11,650 nt of DNA, taken from NCBI GenBank assembly GCA_003513555.1, contig DOPG01000130.1, forward strand, positions 1,515-13,164. Reading direction: 5' to 3'. Both the position numbers and the translations under genes were made by a program. The notes under the pieces were generated by a model, which saw nothing but the letters and a program-made list of their open reading frames with translations, made no database searches and was not told the DNA's origin. Origin of the DNA: Rhodopirellula sp. (GTDB lineage Bacteria > Planctomycetota > Planctomycetia > Pirellulales > Pirellulaceae). Position 1 is the stretch's first letter. Each line of letters begins with the position of its first letter. Below are positions 1-7,325 of this stretch, piece by piece.

Positions 1-80
1 GGGATGAGGAGGTAGAATACTGGGACGCGGAGTATGGAAAAGACGTCGTGACTGTTGAGATTTTTAAGGGTGCAGCTTGA
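1..80 (+). CDS. C-terminal end of an unidentified upstream gene (partial)
   Basis: Frame 3 is open from the window edge (first full codon at 3) to a TGA at 78-80, giving 25 residues that end in VEIFKGAA. The other two forward frames hit stops within the first 15 bases. About two thirds of these codons begin with G, a strong coding signature, and the peptide is acidic with alternating hydrophobics like the last beta strand of a folded domain. The family cannot be told from so short a tail. In many bacteria nadD precedes rsfS, but this tail does not look like a NadD C-terminus. Its 5' part is outside the window. Confidence 0.45.
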   Translation, partial: DEEVEYWDAEYGKDVVTVEIFKGAA

Positions 81-239
81 AAACAACCAAGCCCCAGGCA
101 AATCACCCCTCACATTCACTGGCTCGGACGGACCTGACACCGTCGAACGGCCATTTCTCGGTGTGAAACTACCATTTCAAGGTCCCGTTCGTTTTTACCT
201 GTCCGTGACAGCGAACGTAAATCCACTAGACTTAGCGGT

Positions 240-758
240 ATGAAAGATAACGCCCCGAACGCCCCAGACGCAAAATCTTTGGAATCTACCGTGGAACCAT
301 CGAAAGCTGTTTCATCCGATGACACATCAGCCCTCGGAGCCCCCAGCAGAGCGATCCGCCCGCATGGCTTGGATGAAGGCCGCGTTTTGGCAACTGCCGC
401 GGCGCGAGTGGCGTTGGACAACAATGGCCAGAATGTCATGATTCTGGACGTTTCTTCTCAATCAGCAGAATTCGACTTTTTTGTCTTGGCTACGGGCACA
501 AGCCGTCGCCAATTGCACGCGATCAGCGAGCAAATTGATGATGAACTCGAAAAAAACCTTGGCGATCAGCGACTTGGGATCGAAGGTTATGACGAAAGCC
601 GCTGGATTGTCCTGGACTACGGCAGTGTGATCATTCACCTTTTCGATGACGAGACCCGCGATTATTACGACCTCGAATCGCTTTGGGCTGACGGAGAGGC
701 GATCGCATTGGCCGATGTGGGCCTTGCTGATGGCAAGCAAGGAACTGCCGACGCGTGA
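240..758 (+). CDS. rsfS: Ribosomal silencing factor RsfS (YbeB/Iojap family)
   Basis: RsfS binds ribosomal protein uL14 on the large subunit and blocks subunit joining, lowering translation when nutrients run out (known for the family). The conserved domain spans about residues 48-152 of 172. It shows the hallmark segments DFFVLATGTSRRQLHA (79-94), WIVLDYGSVIIHLF (122-135) and YYDLESLW (142-149). Usual family members are about 105-130 residues; this one adds about 45 low-complexity, Ser/Asp/Pro-rich residues in front and about 20 behind. The ATG at 240 is the first ATG of the frame and no strong Shine-Dalgarno sequence precedes it, so a shorter protein from a non-ATG start near residue 45 cannot be excluded. 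argS follows on the same strand after 195 bases. The family assignment is secure; the N-terminal extension is less so. Confidence 0.93.
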   Translation: MKDNAPNAPDAKSLESTVEPSKAVSSDDTSALGAPSRAIRPHGLDEGRVLATAAARVALDNNGQNVMILDVSSQSAEFDFFVLATGTSRRQLHAISEQIDDELEKNLGDQRLGIEGYDESRWIVLDYGSVIIHLFDDETRDYYDLESLWADGEAIALADVGLADGKQGTADA

Positions 759-953
759 CCTGCCCGTAGAGCCAAAAAAACAGAGCCGTCCACTGCGTGC
801 GACTTCAGCGATCTCAGGGACACATAGGTTCACTCCTGTCTCGTAAGTCCGTCGCCGTGATGGGACCATTGCTGATCGGGAAAAATGCTCATTGGAAACA
901 CCGATCGGGAAAACTGACGCTCAACTCCTGACTCTCGAAATCAAACATTCTTC

Positions 954-2939
954 ATGCACGTTCCTCATCTACTACAACAGCGTTTCATCGACGCACTCAG
1001 CGATTTCACCGATCAGCCTGAACAGTACGCCTCCATGATTCGGGGGACATCTGATCCCAAGCACGGCGACTATCAGGCCAATTGCGCGATGCCACTGGCC
1101 AAGCAGTCAAGCGACGGAAAAAATCCGCGTGAAATCGCTGCGATGCTCGTCGCTAAGCTCAAACTGGATGACCTTTGCGACCCTCCTGAAATTGCTGGAC
1201 CCGGCTTTATCAATTTAAAATTGAAAGATAATTTCCTAACTGAATCACTCACCAAGATGGTCGGCGACGATCGCTGTGGCGTCACGCAGGTTGCGACCAA
1301 GAAATCAATCGTGATCGACTTTTCGTCACCTAATGTTGCCAAGCCGATGCATGTCGGGCACATTCGCAGCACTGTCATTGGCGACTCACTGGCACGAATC
1401 TTGAGATTCCTTGGTTACCCAGTCGTTACCGACAATCACTTGGGCGACTGGGGAACCCAATTCGGGATCATCATCTACGGCTACAAACACTTTGGTGATC
1501 CTGAAGTCGTCGAATCGAACCCGGTTACTGAATTGGCCAAGCTTTATCGGATTGTCAATCAACTGGTTGAATATCGAAAGGCCATCAAATCTTTACCGAA
1601 GTTGAAACAGGGCATTGAAGATGCCAAGCAGTTGGTTGCTCAGGCGAAGGTTGCCGTCGAGCAGGCAGAGGAAAAGCTACTAAAAAAAGCCAAGAAAACA
1701 CTCGCTGCTGCGGAGCGTAGACTGAGCGGTGCCGAAGCAGGTCTGATATCAGCTGAAGAAAAGATTTTGATGGTCGAGCAGGACCCCGATCTTGGTCCGA
1801 AAGCAAAAGAGCATCAGAATATTGACACTGAGGTTTTGGAAGAAACAGCGAAACTCCACCGGGGTGACCAAGAGAACATAGCTTTGTGGAATAGATTCCT
1901 GCCACACTGCAAGGATGAAATCAACCGGATGTATGCCCGACTGAACATCCACTTTGACCATACGCTCGGTGAAAGCTTCTACCATCCGATGCTTGCCGAT
2001 GTTACATCCAAACTGGAAGAACTTGGTCTTGCCTCTGACAGCGATGGTGCACTCTGTGTATTTCTACCGGAGTTCGATGCCCCCATGATCATTCGCAAGC
2101 AGGATGGTGCCTATCTATACGCAACGACTGACTTGGCAACGCTGGAGTACAGACTCACCGAATTCAATCCCTCAGAAATCCTATACGTTGTTGACACACG
2201 CCAGAGCGAACATTTTGACAAACTGTTTGCCGTCGCTGACCACTTCGGACTTAGCGAAGTGAAGCTAGTTCATGTGAATTTTGGAACAGTGCTGGGCGAA
2301 GACGGTCGCCCCATGAAGACTCGAAGCGGCACCTTGATTGGCTTGGAGAGCTTACTAAACGATGCGGTCGAGCGAGCCAAGAAGGTTGTTTGCAATCCAG
2401 AGAGACTTGCTGCCTTTGACCCACCAATGGATGCTAAGGAACAGGAAAACATCGCCGAAGCCGTGGGAATTGGTGCTATCAAATTTGCCGACCTAAGCCA
2501 TCACCGCACCAGTGACTATCGATTCAATCTGGACAAGATGGTTGCTCTTGATGGGAACACCTCCGCTTACGTGCAATATTCCTACGCGAGGATGGAAAAG
2601 ATTCTTCAGAACGCCAATGCAAATGACAATGAGGTCGCGAATATGGTCAAGGAGCAAGGCCTGGAGTTCACTCACATTGCCGAACGCAACCTTGTGCTCC
2701 AATTGATTAAGTTCGAGGAGGCACTTACCACTGTTCACAAAGATTACGCGCCCAACCATCTGGTGGATTATTTGCTTGAAACGGCAAAGGCCTACTCCCG
2801 ATTTAACGACAACTGCCACGTCCTCAAGGCCGAGTCGGAATCCATCCGTGCAACTCGGCTGGCAATCGTCGTCCACTGCAAGCAGACGCTCGGCAAAGGG
2901 TTGCATCTGCTGGGAATCGACGTAGTCCCCCGAATGTAA
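954..2939 (+). CDS. argS: Arginyl-tRNA synthetase (class I) with coiled-coil insertion
   Basis: ArgS charges tRNA-Arg with arginine using ATP in the cytoplasm. An N-terminal Arg-tRNA-synthetase domain (about residues 5-90, with GPGFINLKL at 82-90) is followed by the class I catalytic core. The HIGH box reads HVGH at 133-136 within SPNVAKPMHVGHIRS, and the KMSKS-equivalent is MKTRS at 454-458. The DALR anticodon-binding domain covers about 535-661 and ends in the classic LHLLGIDVVPRM. At 661 residues it is about 80-100 longer than the usual 550-580. The excess is a Lys/Glu/Ala-rich, predicted coiled-coil segment at about 209-292, between LYRIVNQLVEY and the ETAKLHRGD helix. The signature motifs are present, so the enzyme should be active. 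The start is the ATG at 954, since the N-domain begins immediately after it. No ribosome binding site is obvious. Confidence 0.97.
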   Translation: MHVPHLLQQRFIDALSDFTDQPEQYASMIRGTSDPKHGDYQANCAMPLAKQSSDGKNPREIAAMLVAKLKLDDLCDPPEIAGPGFINLKLKDNFLTESLTKMVGDDRCGVTQVATKKSIVIDFSSPNVAKPMHVGHIRSTVIGDSLARILRFLGYPVVTDNHLGDWGTQFGIIIYGYKHFGDPEVVESNPVTELAKLYRIVNQLVEYRKAIKSLPKLKQGIEDAKQLVAQAKVAVEQAEEKLLKKAKKTLAAAERRLSGAEAGLISAEEKILMVEQDPDLGPKAKEHQNIDTEVLEETAKLHRGDQENIALWNRFLPHCKDEINRMYARLNIHFDHTLGESFYHPMLADVTSKLEELGLASDSDGALCVFLPEFDAPMIIRKQDGAYLYATTDLATLEYRLTEFNPSEILYVVDTRQSEHFDKLFAVADHFGLSEVKLVHVNFGTVLGEDGRPMKTRSGTLIGLESLLNDAVERAKKVVCNPERLAAFDPPMDAKEQENIAEAVGIGAIKFADLSHHRTSDYRFNLDKMVALDGNTSAYVQYSYARMEKILQNANANDNEVANMVKEQGLEFTHIAERNLVLQLIKFEEALTTVHKDYAPNHLVDYLLETAKAYSRFNDNCHVLKAESESIRATRLAIVVHCKQTLGKGLHLLGIDVVPRM

Positions 2940-3315
2940 TCATTCAACTCCCCTCAGCTGCCGGCGTGTGCGTCAAACTCACCGATTCATCTGCACCTGC
3001 AAATGGGCGTACTAGGCGTGAAAAAGTCGCCTTACTGGCGGGCCCCAAGGAACACGAGGCCGTAACAATGCTTGCCAACCGCGTATTCCCGCCCCACCCC
3101 TCAATTTAATATGCCCACCTCTGAACTCTGGGTAAGGATTAGCTGTCCATGTTCGGAGGTCCGTGTAGAATGGAACGAGAGTTGCTGCCGCCGTCGCCAT
3201 GGCCCGCTTCAGCAGCCCCAGCAACCTGTGCATCAGCAACAGGGTGCTGTTGAAAAACCAGTGACACAAAAATCAAGCAATACAAACCCAGCGACCACGG
3301 TGATTTGTTGACCTC
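2940..3315. other. Gene-free spacer between argS and the kinase gene
   Basis: These 376 bases hold no convincing gene. Short frames on both strands have arginine-, proline- and glutamine-rich translations typical of non-coding sequence. One hairpin is visible: CAACAG (3237-3242), loop GGTG, CTGTTG (3247-3252), followed by five A. It has no T-run on the + strand, so it is not a normal terminator for argS, but it lies in what should be the kinase leader. A weaker 5-base-pair stem, AGGCG/CGCCT, sits at 3014-3032. The kinase promoter is probably in here; no clear -35/-10 pair stands out. Confidence 0.4.
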
Positions 3316-4827
3316 ATGAGTGAAATGACTGCCCAAATTTTTGCTGACCGCATTGCTGATCTTGGCTTGGCCGAGCGTCGTGATGTTGACCATGCCATTG
3401 GTGAACTCGGTGTCGGTGACCACACGCTCGAGGAAATGGTCCGGGTCATGCAACGTCGCGGGGTCGTCACGACACTGCAGACGGAAAAAATCCTGAAGGG
3501 AGACCGAGTTGGTTACTTCTATGGTGACTACAAAGTCCTGTACCTGATTGGTGCCGGTACGTTCGCTCGAGTGTACCGAGCGGAGAAACAAGGCAGCGAT
3601 TCAGGCGACATTTACGCAGTCAAAGTTCTAAGAAAGCGTTTTCGCGACGAAGTCAAGGAGCTGGAACAGTTTCTCCGCGAAGGCAGCATGGGGCTCAAGC
3701 TCCGCCACCCTCACATCGTCAGCATTGTGGATGTCATCCCTGATGTGCGAAATCCATTCTTGGTAATGGAATTCGTGGAAGGGCAAACCCTGCGCGAGCT
3801 CGTTCGCATCCGCGGTAAACTCCCCGCCGATCTAGCACTTCGATTGATGCACGAAATCGCTTCGGGACTGGCTTATGCCGCTTCTTTGGGAATCGCTCAC
3901 CGCGACTTGAAATTATCAAACGTTTTGATCTCGTCGGAAGGAAAAGCCAAGTTGGTCGACTTTGGACTCGCTGCGTTAACCGATCGTAACAATCCCGAAA
4001 AAATGGCTGACTGCCCAAATGCACGGGCGATTGATTACGCGGCTCTGGAACGTGGGACCGGCGTTCGAAAAGACGACCCAAGAAGTGACGTCTATTTCGC
4101 CGGAAATATGCTTTACCACATGCTCGCGGGCACGCCCGCATTGACTGAAACCCGTGACCGTCTGCAGCGTCTCAACGTGAGCAGATTCCAAGAAATCACG
4201 CCGCTGCATGAACGCGTCCCAGATGTTCCGGGCATTGCCAATCAAGTCGTACAGCGTGCAATGGAGTTCAATCCAGACAAAAGAATACAATCGGCGGCAG
4301 CTTTACAAGCTGAATTAAAAAAAACGATCGAGATCCTAGGCAGGGGCAAAGGGCAACGCACTGAATTCAATTCGCCCATGGCGGGACACCATGATGATGA
4401 TGAGCTTCCCACCAATGAAGGCGAAGGATATGTCGTTATGCTGGTTGAGTCCAAATCAGGACTACAAGATGCGATTCGTGAAAGACTAAAGTCCCGTGGC
4501 TACCGTGTTCTTGTCATTTCTGATGCTAATCGTGCGCTGTCAAGATTCACACCGGAAGAAGATTTTCCTGCTGACTGTGTGATTTTTGGGGCTTCGGAAC
4601 TGGGAACACTGGCACTCGAGGCCTTCAACAAATTCGCTTCCGACGCCCACACGTGCGACATACCCTCCATTCTCCTGGTAGACAAACGACAATCACACAT
4701 CATCAACGGTGCTCATCGCGGTGCTAACCGAAAACTGCTGCCACTGCCACTGAAAGTTCGAGAGCTTCGCACCGCGCTGATGAACTTGCTCACCGGCATT
4801 GAGCGTCGTGACCTCGGCACCTACTAA
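3316..4827 (+). CDS. Ser/Thr protein kinase with C-terminal pseudo-receiver domain
   Basis: This is a Hanks-type kinase expected to phosphorylate Ser/Thr on cytoplasmic targets. Residues 1-68 form a helical lead-in (LEEMVRVMQRRGVVTTLQTEKIL) common before planctomycete kinases. The kinase domain (about 70-340) has the Gly-rich loop GAGTFA (79-84), AVKV with Lys103, a likely alpha-C Glu122, the catalytic loop HRDLKLSN (195-202, Asp197), DFG (215-217) and SDVY (257-260). The usual APE is replaced by YAALE (241-245). A linker with HHDDDE leads to about 371-495, which has receiver-like strand/helix order (YVVMLVESKSGLQDAIRERL). The phosphoacceptor position, aligned from DCVIFGASELG, is Gly425 instead of Asp, so it cannot take phosphate in the normal way. 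No transmembrane segment is seen, so it is likely cytosolic. The start ATG at 3316 precedes the conserved lead-in. The partner and signal are unknown. Confidence 0.9.
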   Translation: MSEMTAQIFADRIADLGLAERRDVDHAIGELGVGDHTLEEMVRVMQRRGVVTTLQTEKILKGDRVGYFYGDYKVLYLIGAGTFARVYRAEKQGSDSGDIYAVKVLRKRFRDEVKELEQFLREGSMGLKLRHPHIVSIVDVIPDVRNPFLVMEFVEGQTLRELVRIRGKLPADLALRLMHEIASGLAYAASLGIAHRDLKLSNVLISSEGKAKLVDFGLAALTDRNNPEKMADCPNARAIDYAALERGTGVRKDDPRSDVYFAGNMLYHMLAGTPALTETRDRLQRLNVSRFQEITPLHERVPDVPGIANQVVQRAMEFNPDKRIQSAAALQAELKKTIEILGRGKGQRTEFNSPMAGHHDDDELPTNEGEGYVVMLVESKSGLQDAIRERLKSRGYRVLVISDANRALSRFTPEEDFPADCVIFGASELGTLALEAFNKFASDAHTCDIPSILLVDKRQSHIINGAHRGANRKLLPLPLKVRELRTALMNLLTGIERRDLGTY

Positions 4828-4866
4828 GAACCCAGACAGCAATCTGACCAGTCGTCTTGAGTTATC

Positions 4867-4890
4867 GTCGGCAACACGCGATTTGCCGAC
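4867..4890 (+). terminator. Perfect 8-bp hairpin downstream of the kinase gene
   Basis: GTCGGCAA (4867-4874) pairs perfectly with TTGCCGAC (4883-4890) around an 8-base loop, 40 bases past the kinase stop codon. There is no T-run after it (CAGGACAATC follows), so it is not a textbook intrinsic terminator. It may stop transcription weakly, protect the mRNA 3' end, or be a protein-binding palindrome. Confidence 0.4.
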
Positions 4891-5040
4891 CAGGACAATC
4901 ATCATCGAACTGGACTAAATCGAGCCCGTCGCCGCTTTTGGAAAAAGCTAGAGCCCGGCACCAAGATTCGCTGAGTTCAACTGCTCCAGAGAAAAAAACG
5001 GTCTAATCCTGAAATGCATCTTTCCCCGTAGCTTGGAATA

Positions 5041-5331
5041 TCATCGGCCGCGTTCAATCACCCCCCAACGGGCATGCGTGTCATCTAATTGAACGATCCT
5101 GAAGGCTGCCGCGTTGCACAAGGGGTCAAAAACGCGTTCAAACTCTCTCGCTTCGGCAACGTCTCGAACCACAATTGCCGAATGGCGGCCATTGCGTTCG
5201 TTGAGATGAGAATGAACCTCGAAAAAACTTTGAATGTCTGATCAAGTAGCGGGGGTAGGCCGGACGATAATACCGTCATAACTGGCAGACTCGCCAGAAC
5301 AAAAAAACTGCCGATCTTGACTGACCAGCAT
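5041..5331 (-). pseudogene. Possible decayed small gene with in-frame TGA
   Basis: On the minus strand an ATG at 5331-5329, preceded by the purine-rich GAGAAAAG, opens 29 codons (MLVSQDRQFF...PTPAT) up to a TGA at 5244-5242. The same frame then stays open for 66 further codons to the TGA at 5043-5041. The downstream part reads like a real protein, with segments such as GRHSAIVVRDVAEAREFERV and AAAFRIVQLDD, and many of its codons begin with G. The strand/helix alternation vaguely recalls STAS-type domains, but I do not recognise the family. It overlaps the tRNA promoter on the other strand. It could be a pseudogene broken by a nonsense mutation, or chance. No stem-loop typical of a bacterial selenocysteine insertion element follows the TGA. 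Confidence 0.25.
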
Positions 5332-5345
5332 CTTTTCTCTAGGTT
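5317..5345 (+). promoter_or_regulatory. Candidate sigma-70-type promoter of tRNA-Cys
   Basis: TTGACT (5317-5322) matches the -35 consensus at five of six positions. A 17-base spacer leads to TAGGTT (5340-5345), a poor three-of-six -10 that keeps the TA and the final T. The implied start at about 5352 is five bases before the mature tRNA, which is a sensible short leader. Confidence 0.4.
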
Positions 5346-5356
5346 GCGCAGACAAA

Positions 5357-5429
5357 GGCGACGTGGCCAAGTGGCTAAGGCGATGGATTGCAAATCCATT
5401 ATTCGTGGGTTCGAATCCCACCGTCGCCT
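5357..5429 (+). tRNA. tRNA-Cys (anticodon GCA)
   Basis: The cloverleaf is complete. The acceptor stem GGCGACG (5357-5363) pairs with CGTCGCC (5422-5428), and the D stem GCC (5366-5368) pairs with GGC (5379-5381). The anticodon stem ATGGA/TCCAT encloses the loop TTGCAAA with anticodon GCA at 5390-5392. The T arm is GTGGG-TTCGAAT-CCCAC. The discriminator base at 5429 is T, as expected for tRNA-Cys, where U73 is a key identity element. CCA is not encoded; TCT follows instead. It delivers cysteine at UGC/UGU codons. It stands alone, with no other tRNA in the window. Confidence 0.97.
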
Positions 5430-5438
5430 CTCTTTGAT

Positions 5439-5494
5439 GCAGAAACAGAGTTTTCTGCCCTTGGAAGGCGTGTATCACGCCGCACTTTTGTTTT
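5439..5494 (+). terminator. Double hairpin and T-rich tail after tRNA-Cys
   Basis: Two perfect stems follow the tRNA. GCAGAAA (5439-5445) pairs with TTTCTGC (5452-5458) around six bases, and GGCGTG (5467-5472) pairs with CACGCC (5476-5481) around TAT. The second is followed within four bases by TTTTGTTTT (5486-5494), the expected form of an intrinsic terminator in the + direction. The opposite strand lacks a T-run after the stem, so it fits the tRNA better than the converging aldolase gene. Confidence 0.6.
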
Positions 5495-5569
5495 GTGCTT
5501 GAAACCTCAACGTGACGAATCAGCTTAAACGGCTGTTCCAATTCGTTGCCGAGAAAATCCTTAATCCAC

Positions 5570-6856
5570 TCATTCGATCTTGAATGCTGTTCTCAGTTCA
5601 GCAATCTTTTCAGAGGACATCGAGGAAATCTCACCAATCGCCCTGGAATTAATCACTGCCTCTGCCGTTGCCTCCAATACCTCCAAGCGATCAAACGCAT
5701 CCAGCACGGTGTTTCCAGTGACTAGAACGCCATCATTTTCCAGAATTGCAACCGGTTGCTTACTGGAGACACACCCAGCAATCTGATCGTCATCGCGATA
5801 CTGAATTCCGTAAGGGACATGCGCAACATCACGCAAGAATACGTAACTCTCGGGTATCGTCTTCGCGACGAAATCTTCCCCAGTGACACTGAATGCTGTG
5901 GCATTGACCGGATGTGCAAAAACGATCGCGTTGACATCGCGATGTCGCTCGTAGATGGCCTGATGCGCCAGCACTGCCCGGCTCGCTTTTTTGCCATCTT
6001 CCATACGACTCTGTTGCACGAGGACTAAATCCCCGACATCCAGACTCTCCCGATCCCGGTGTGTTGGTGTGATCAAAAATGCCTGATCATCAAGACGTGC
6101 GGAGAAACTGCCCTCTGTGCTGATCAGTAATCTTTGCCGGCAACCCCGCCGGATGAAGTCGCACAGATCTTTTCGCAACTCCCGCTCCAGAATGGACACA
6201 TGCCCCCGAGTGAAAACCCCGAGCTTGATGGTCCTCCCCTGAGCCTGCTGCAGTTCACTGTCGGACAAATACCGGACTGCTGCGAGTTGATTGGCTTTGA
6301 TGATAGTCTTGGCCGCGAATTCGAAAGCCTCGAACCGCTGAAATGCACGAGACAAGGACTCACCACCAACGACCACACCGTGGTTTTCCAGAATAACGCT
6401 GTCGCAACCATCGCGAAATTGCTCCGCAATAACGCTCCCCAAAGCCTCACTGCCAGGCAGAGCATATTCTGCAAATCCAGTCTGACCACAGACTGCGTGG
6501 GCCTGATGAAACAGTTTTGTTTCTGGAATCTGGCGGCAGATACTGAAAGCAACAAGTGCCACAGGGTGAGCATGCACAATGGAATTTACGTCTGGGCGAA
6601 CACTGTAAATGGATTGGTGGAACGGGAACTCGGAAGAGGGCTGATGCTTGCCGTCAATGGTCCCATCCGCACGAACACAAACGATATCACTTCGCTGCAA
6701 ATTCCCCTTATCAATTCTAGCGGGAGTGATCCAAATATCTCCCGCTTCGTCACGAATAGACAAGTTACCGCCTGAGGTCGTGGTCATCCGATAACGATAG
6801 ATTCGCTCCATCGTCTTCATGATCTCATCACGAGGATGTAGTAGATCTTGATTCAC
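5570..6856 (-). CDS. Tandem class II aldolase/adducin protein, second domain degenerate
   Basis: Class II aldolases use a metal ion held by His residues to cleave or epimerise sugar phosphates (for example FucA, AraD). This 428-residue protein holds two such domains; single-domain enzymes are about 210-230 residues. Domain 1 (about 8-205) keeps TSGGNLSIR (27-35), the Glu of PSSEF (Glu76), HAHP (His95, His97) and ENHG (His159), so it is likely metal-binding and active. Domain 2 (about 218-405) has the same order, but the equivalents are Ala294, Phe313 (FAHP) and Asp375 (ENDG); only His315 remains. The start is GTG at 6856-6854, with GGGAAG six bases upstream; an in-frame TAA lies just before, and the conserved LLHPRDE segment argues against the later ATG at 6820. 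The substrate cannot be named. It is transcribed alone, converging on tRNA-Cys. Confidence 0.9.
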   Translation of the reverse strand: MNQDLLHPRDEIMKTMERIYRYRMTTTSGGNLSIRDEAGDIWITPARIDKGNLQRSDIVCVRADGTIDGKHQPSSEFPFHQSIYSVRPDVNSIVHAHPVALVAFSICRQIPETKLFHQAHAVCGQTGFAEYALPGSEALGSVIAEQFRDGCDSVILENHGVVVGGESLSRAFQRFEAFEFAAKTIIKANQLAAVRYLSDSELQQAQGRTIKLGVFTRGHVSILERELRKDLCDFIRRGCRQRLLISTEGSFSARLDDQAFLITPTHRDRESLDVGDLVLVQQSRMEDGKKASRAVLAHQAIYERHRDVNAIVFAHPVNATAFSVTGEDFVAKTIPESYVFLRDVAHVPYGIQYRDDDQIAGCVSSKQPVAILENDGVLVTGNTVLDAFDRLEVLEATAEAVINSRAIGEISSMSSEKIAELRTAFKIE

Positions 6857-7325
6857 AGTCGCTTCCCAATATTAATTGGCCTACTGAACCTTCGCATCAC
6901 TGACACGGCTGAACCGTGATCAGCTTTTGGTGTCGTACATCAGACATCCCGCGCTTGCATCATTTTTGGAAGCAACGCAGACCGAAACCCCAAGATAACG
7001 CTGAAAAACAAACAACGCACCCTCACCGACAAAAACCTCTACTGCACACCGGGCAGTTCATCCGTACAAGCCGAGCAATTGCTCACCTCTCGGTCCCATC
7101 GGATTACAAACGGACAAAACAAACTGTCGCAATTCTCAAGGCCAGTGCCAGTGCCAGCAACCCGCAATCGCTGGACATGCAAGCTGAAAATATTACAGCA
7201 CTTCGAACATATTTCCGAAAAATCACTTCCGCAAGCGGCCCCACTGCCGTTTGACGAAGTACGTTTCAATTGGGCAGGGCTGTTCCATCAATCATACAAG
7301 TTCACTCTCTTCAGGGTAGCAAACG
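6857..7325. other. Gene-free divergent spacer upstream of aldolase and small-protein genes
   Basis: These 469 bases separate the minus-strand aldolase gene from the plus-strand small-protein gene, so both promoters should be here. Open frames exist on both strands but their translations look like chance. Two inverted repeats near the aldolase start are listed separately. Nothing else is recognised between about 6930 and 7300. Confidence 0.4.
6866..6923 (-). promoter_or_regulatory. Inverted repeats in the aldolase upstream region
   Basis: CCAAT (6866-6870) and ATTGG (6875-6879) form an inverted repeat around ATTA, ten bases before the GTG start, and this AT-rich core overlaps a TAATAT on the minus strand. 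Further upstream, CTGACACGG (6900-6908) pairs with CCGTGATCAG (6914-6923) around CTGAA, with one bulged base. Either could be an operator for a transcription factor controlling the aldolase gene, or a leader hairpin. Neither matches an operator I can name. Confidence 0.25.

Larger units (their letters stand above)
4828..5356. other. Gene-poor region between kinase gene and tRNA-Cys
   Basis: This region has no well-supported gene. It contains a perfect 8-base-pair hairpin just after the kinase gene (4867-4890), a possible decayed minus-strand reading frame (5041-5331) and the promoter-like elements of tRNA-Cys (5317-5345), each listed separately. From about 4891 to 5040 I see nothing recognisable. 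A longer minus-strand frame over 5085-5399 runs through the tRNA and has a composition unlike a protein, so I leave it out. Confidence 0.4.

Noticed and set aside
3072..3311. A 79-codon + frame (Gln/Pro-rich end) stopping four bases before the kinase ATG
   Set aside because: Its composition is erratic (Arg/Cys/Pro runs), it has no recognisable domain, and an opposite-strand frame covers the same bases; close spacing alone is not enough.
5242..5244. TGA as a selenocysteine codon
   Set aside because: No stem-loop is visible right after the TGA on the minus strand and the context matches no known selenoprotein motif.
5085..5399. A 104-codon minus-strand frame
   Set aside because: It starts inside the tRNA-Cys gene and its translation looks random; the neighbouring minus frame has far better codon structure.
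6134..6775. A 213-codon + frame opposite the aldolase gene
   Set aside because: It is the antisense shadow of a clearly conserved enzyme.
7023..7061. Minus-strand 12-residue peptide MNCPVCSRGFCR resembling a zinc-ribbon start
   Set aside because: It stops after 12 residues and continuing it needs frameshifts; the Cys pattern is likely chance.
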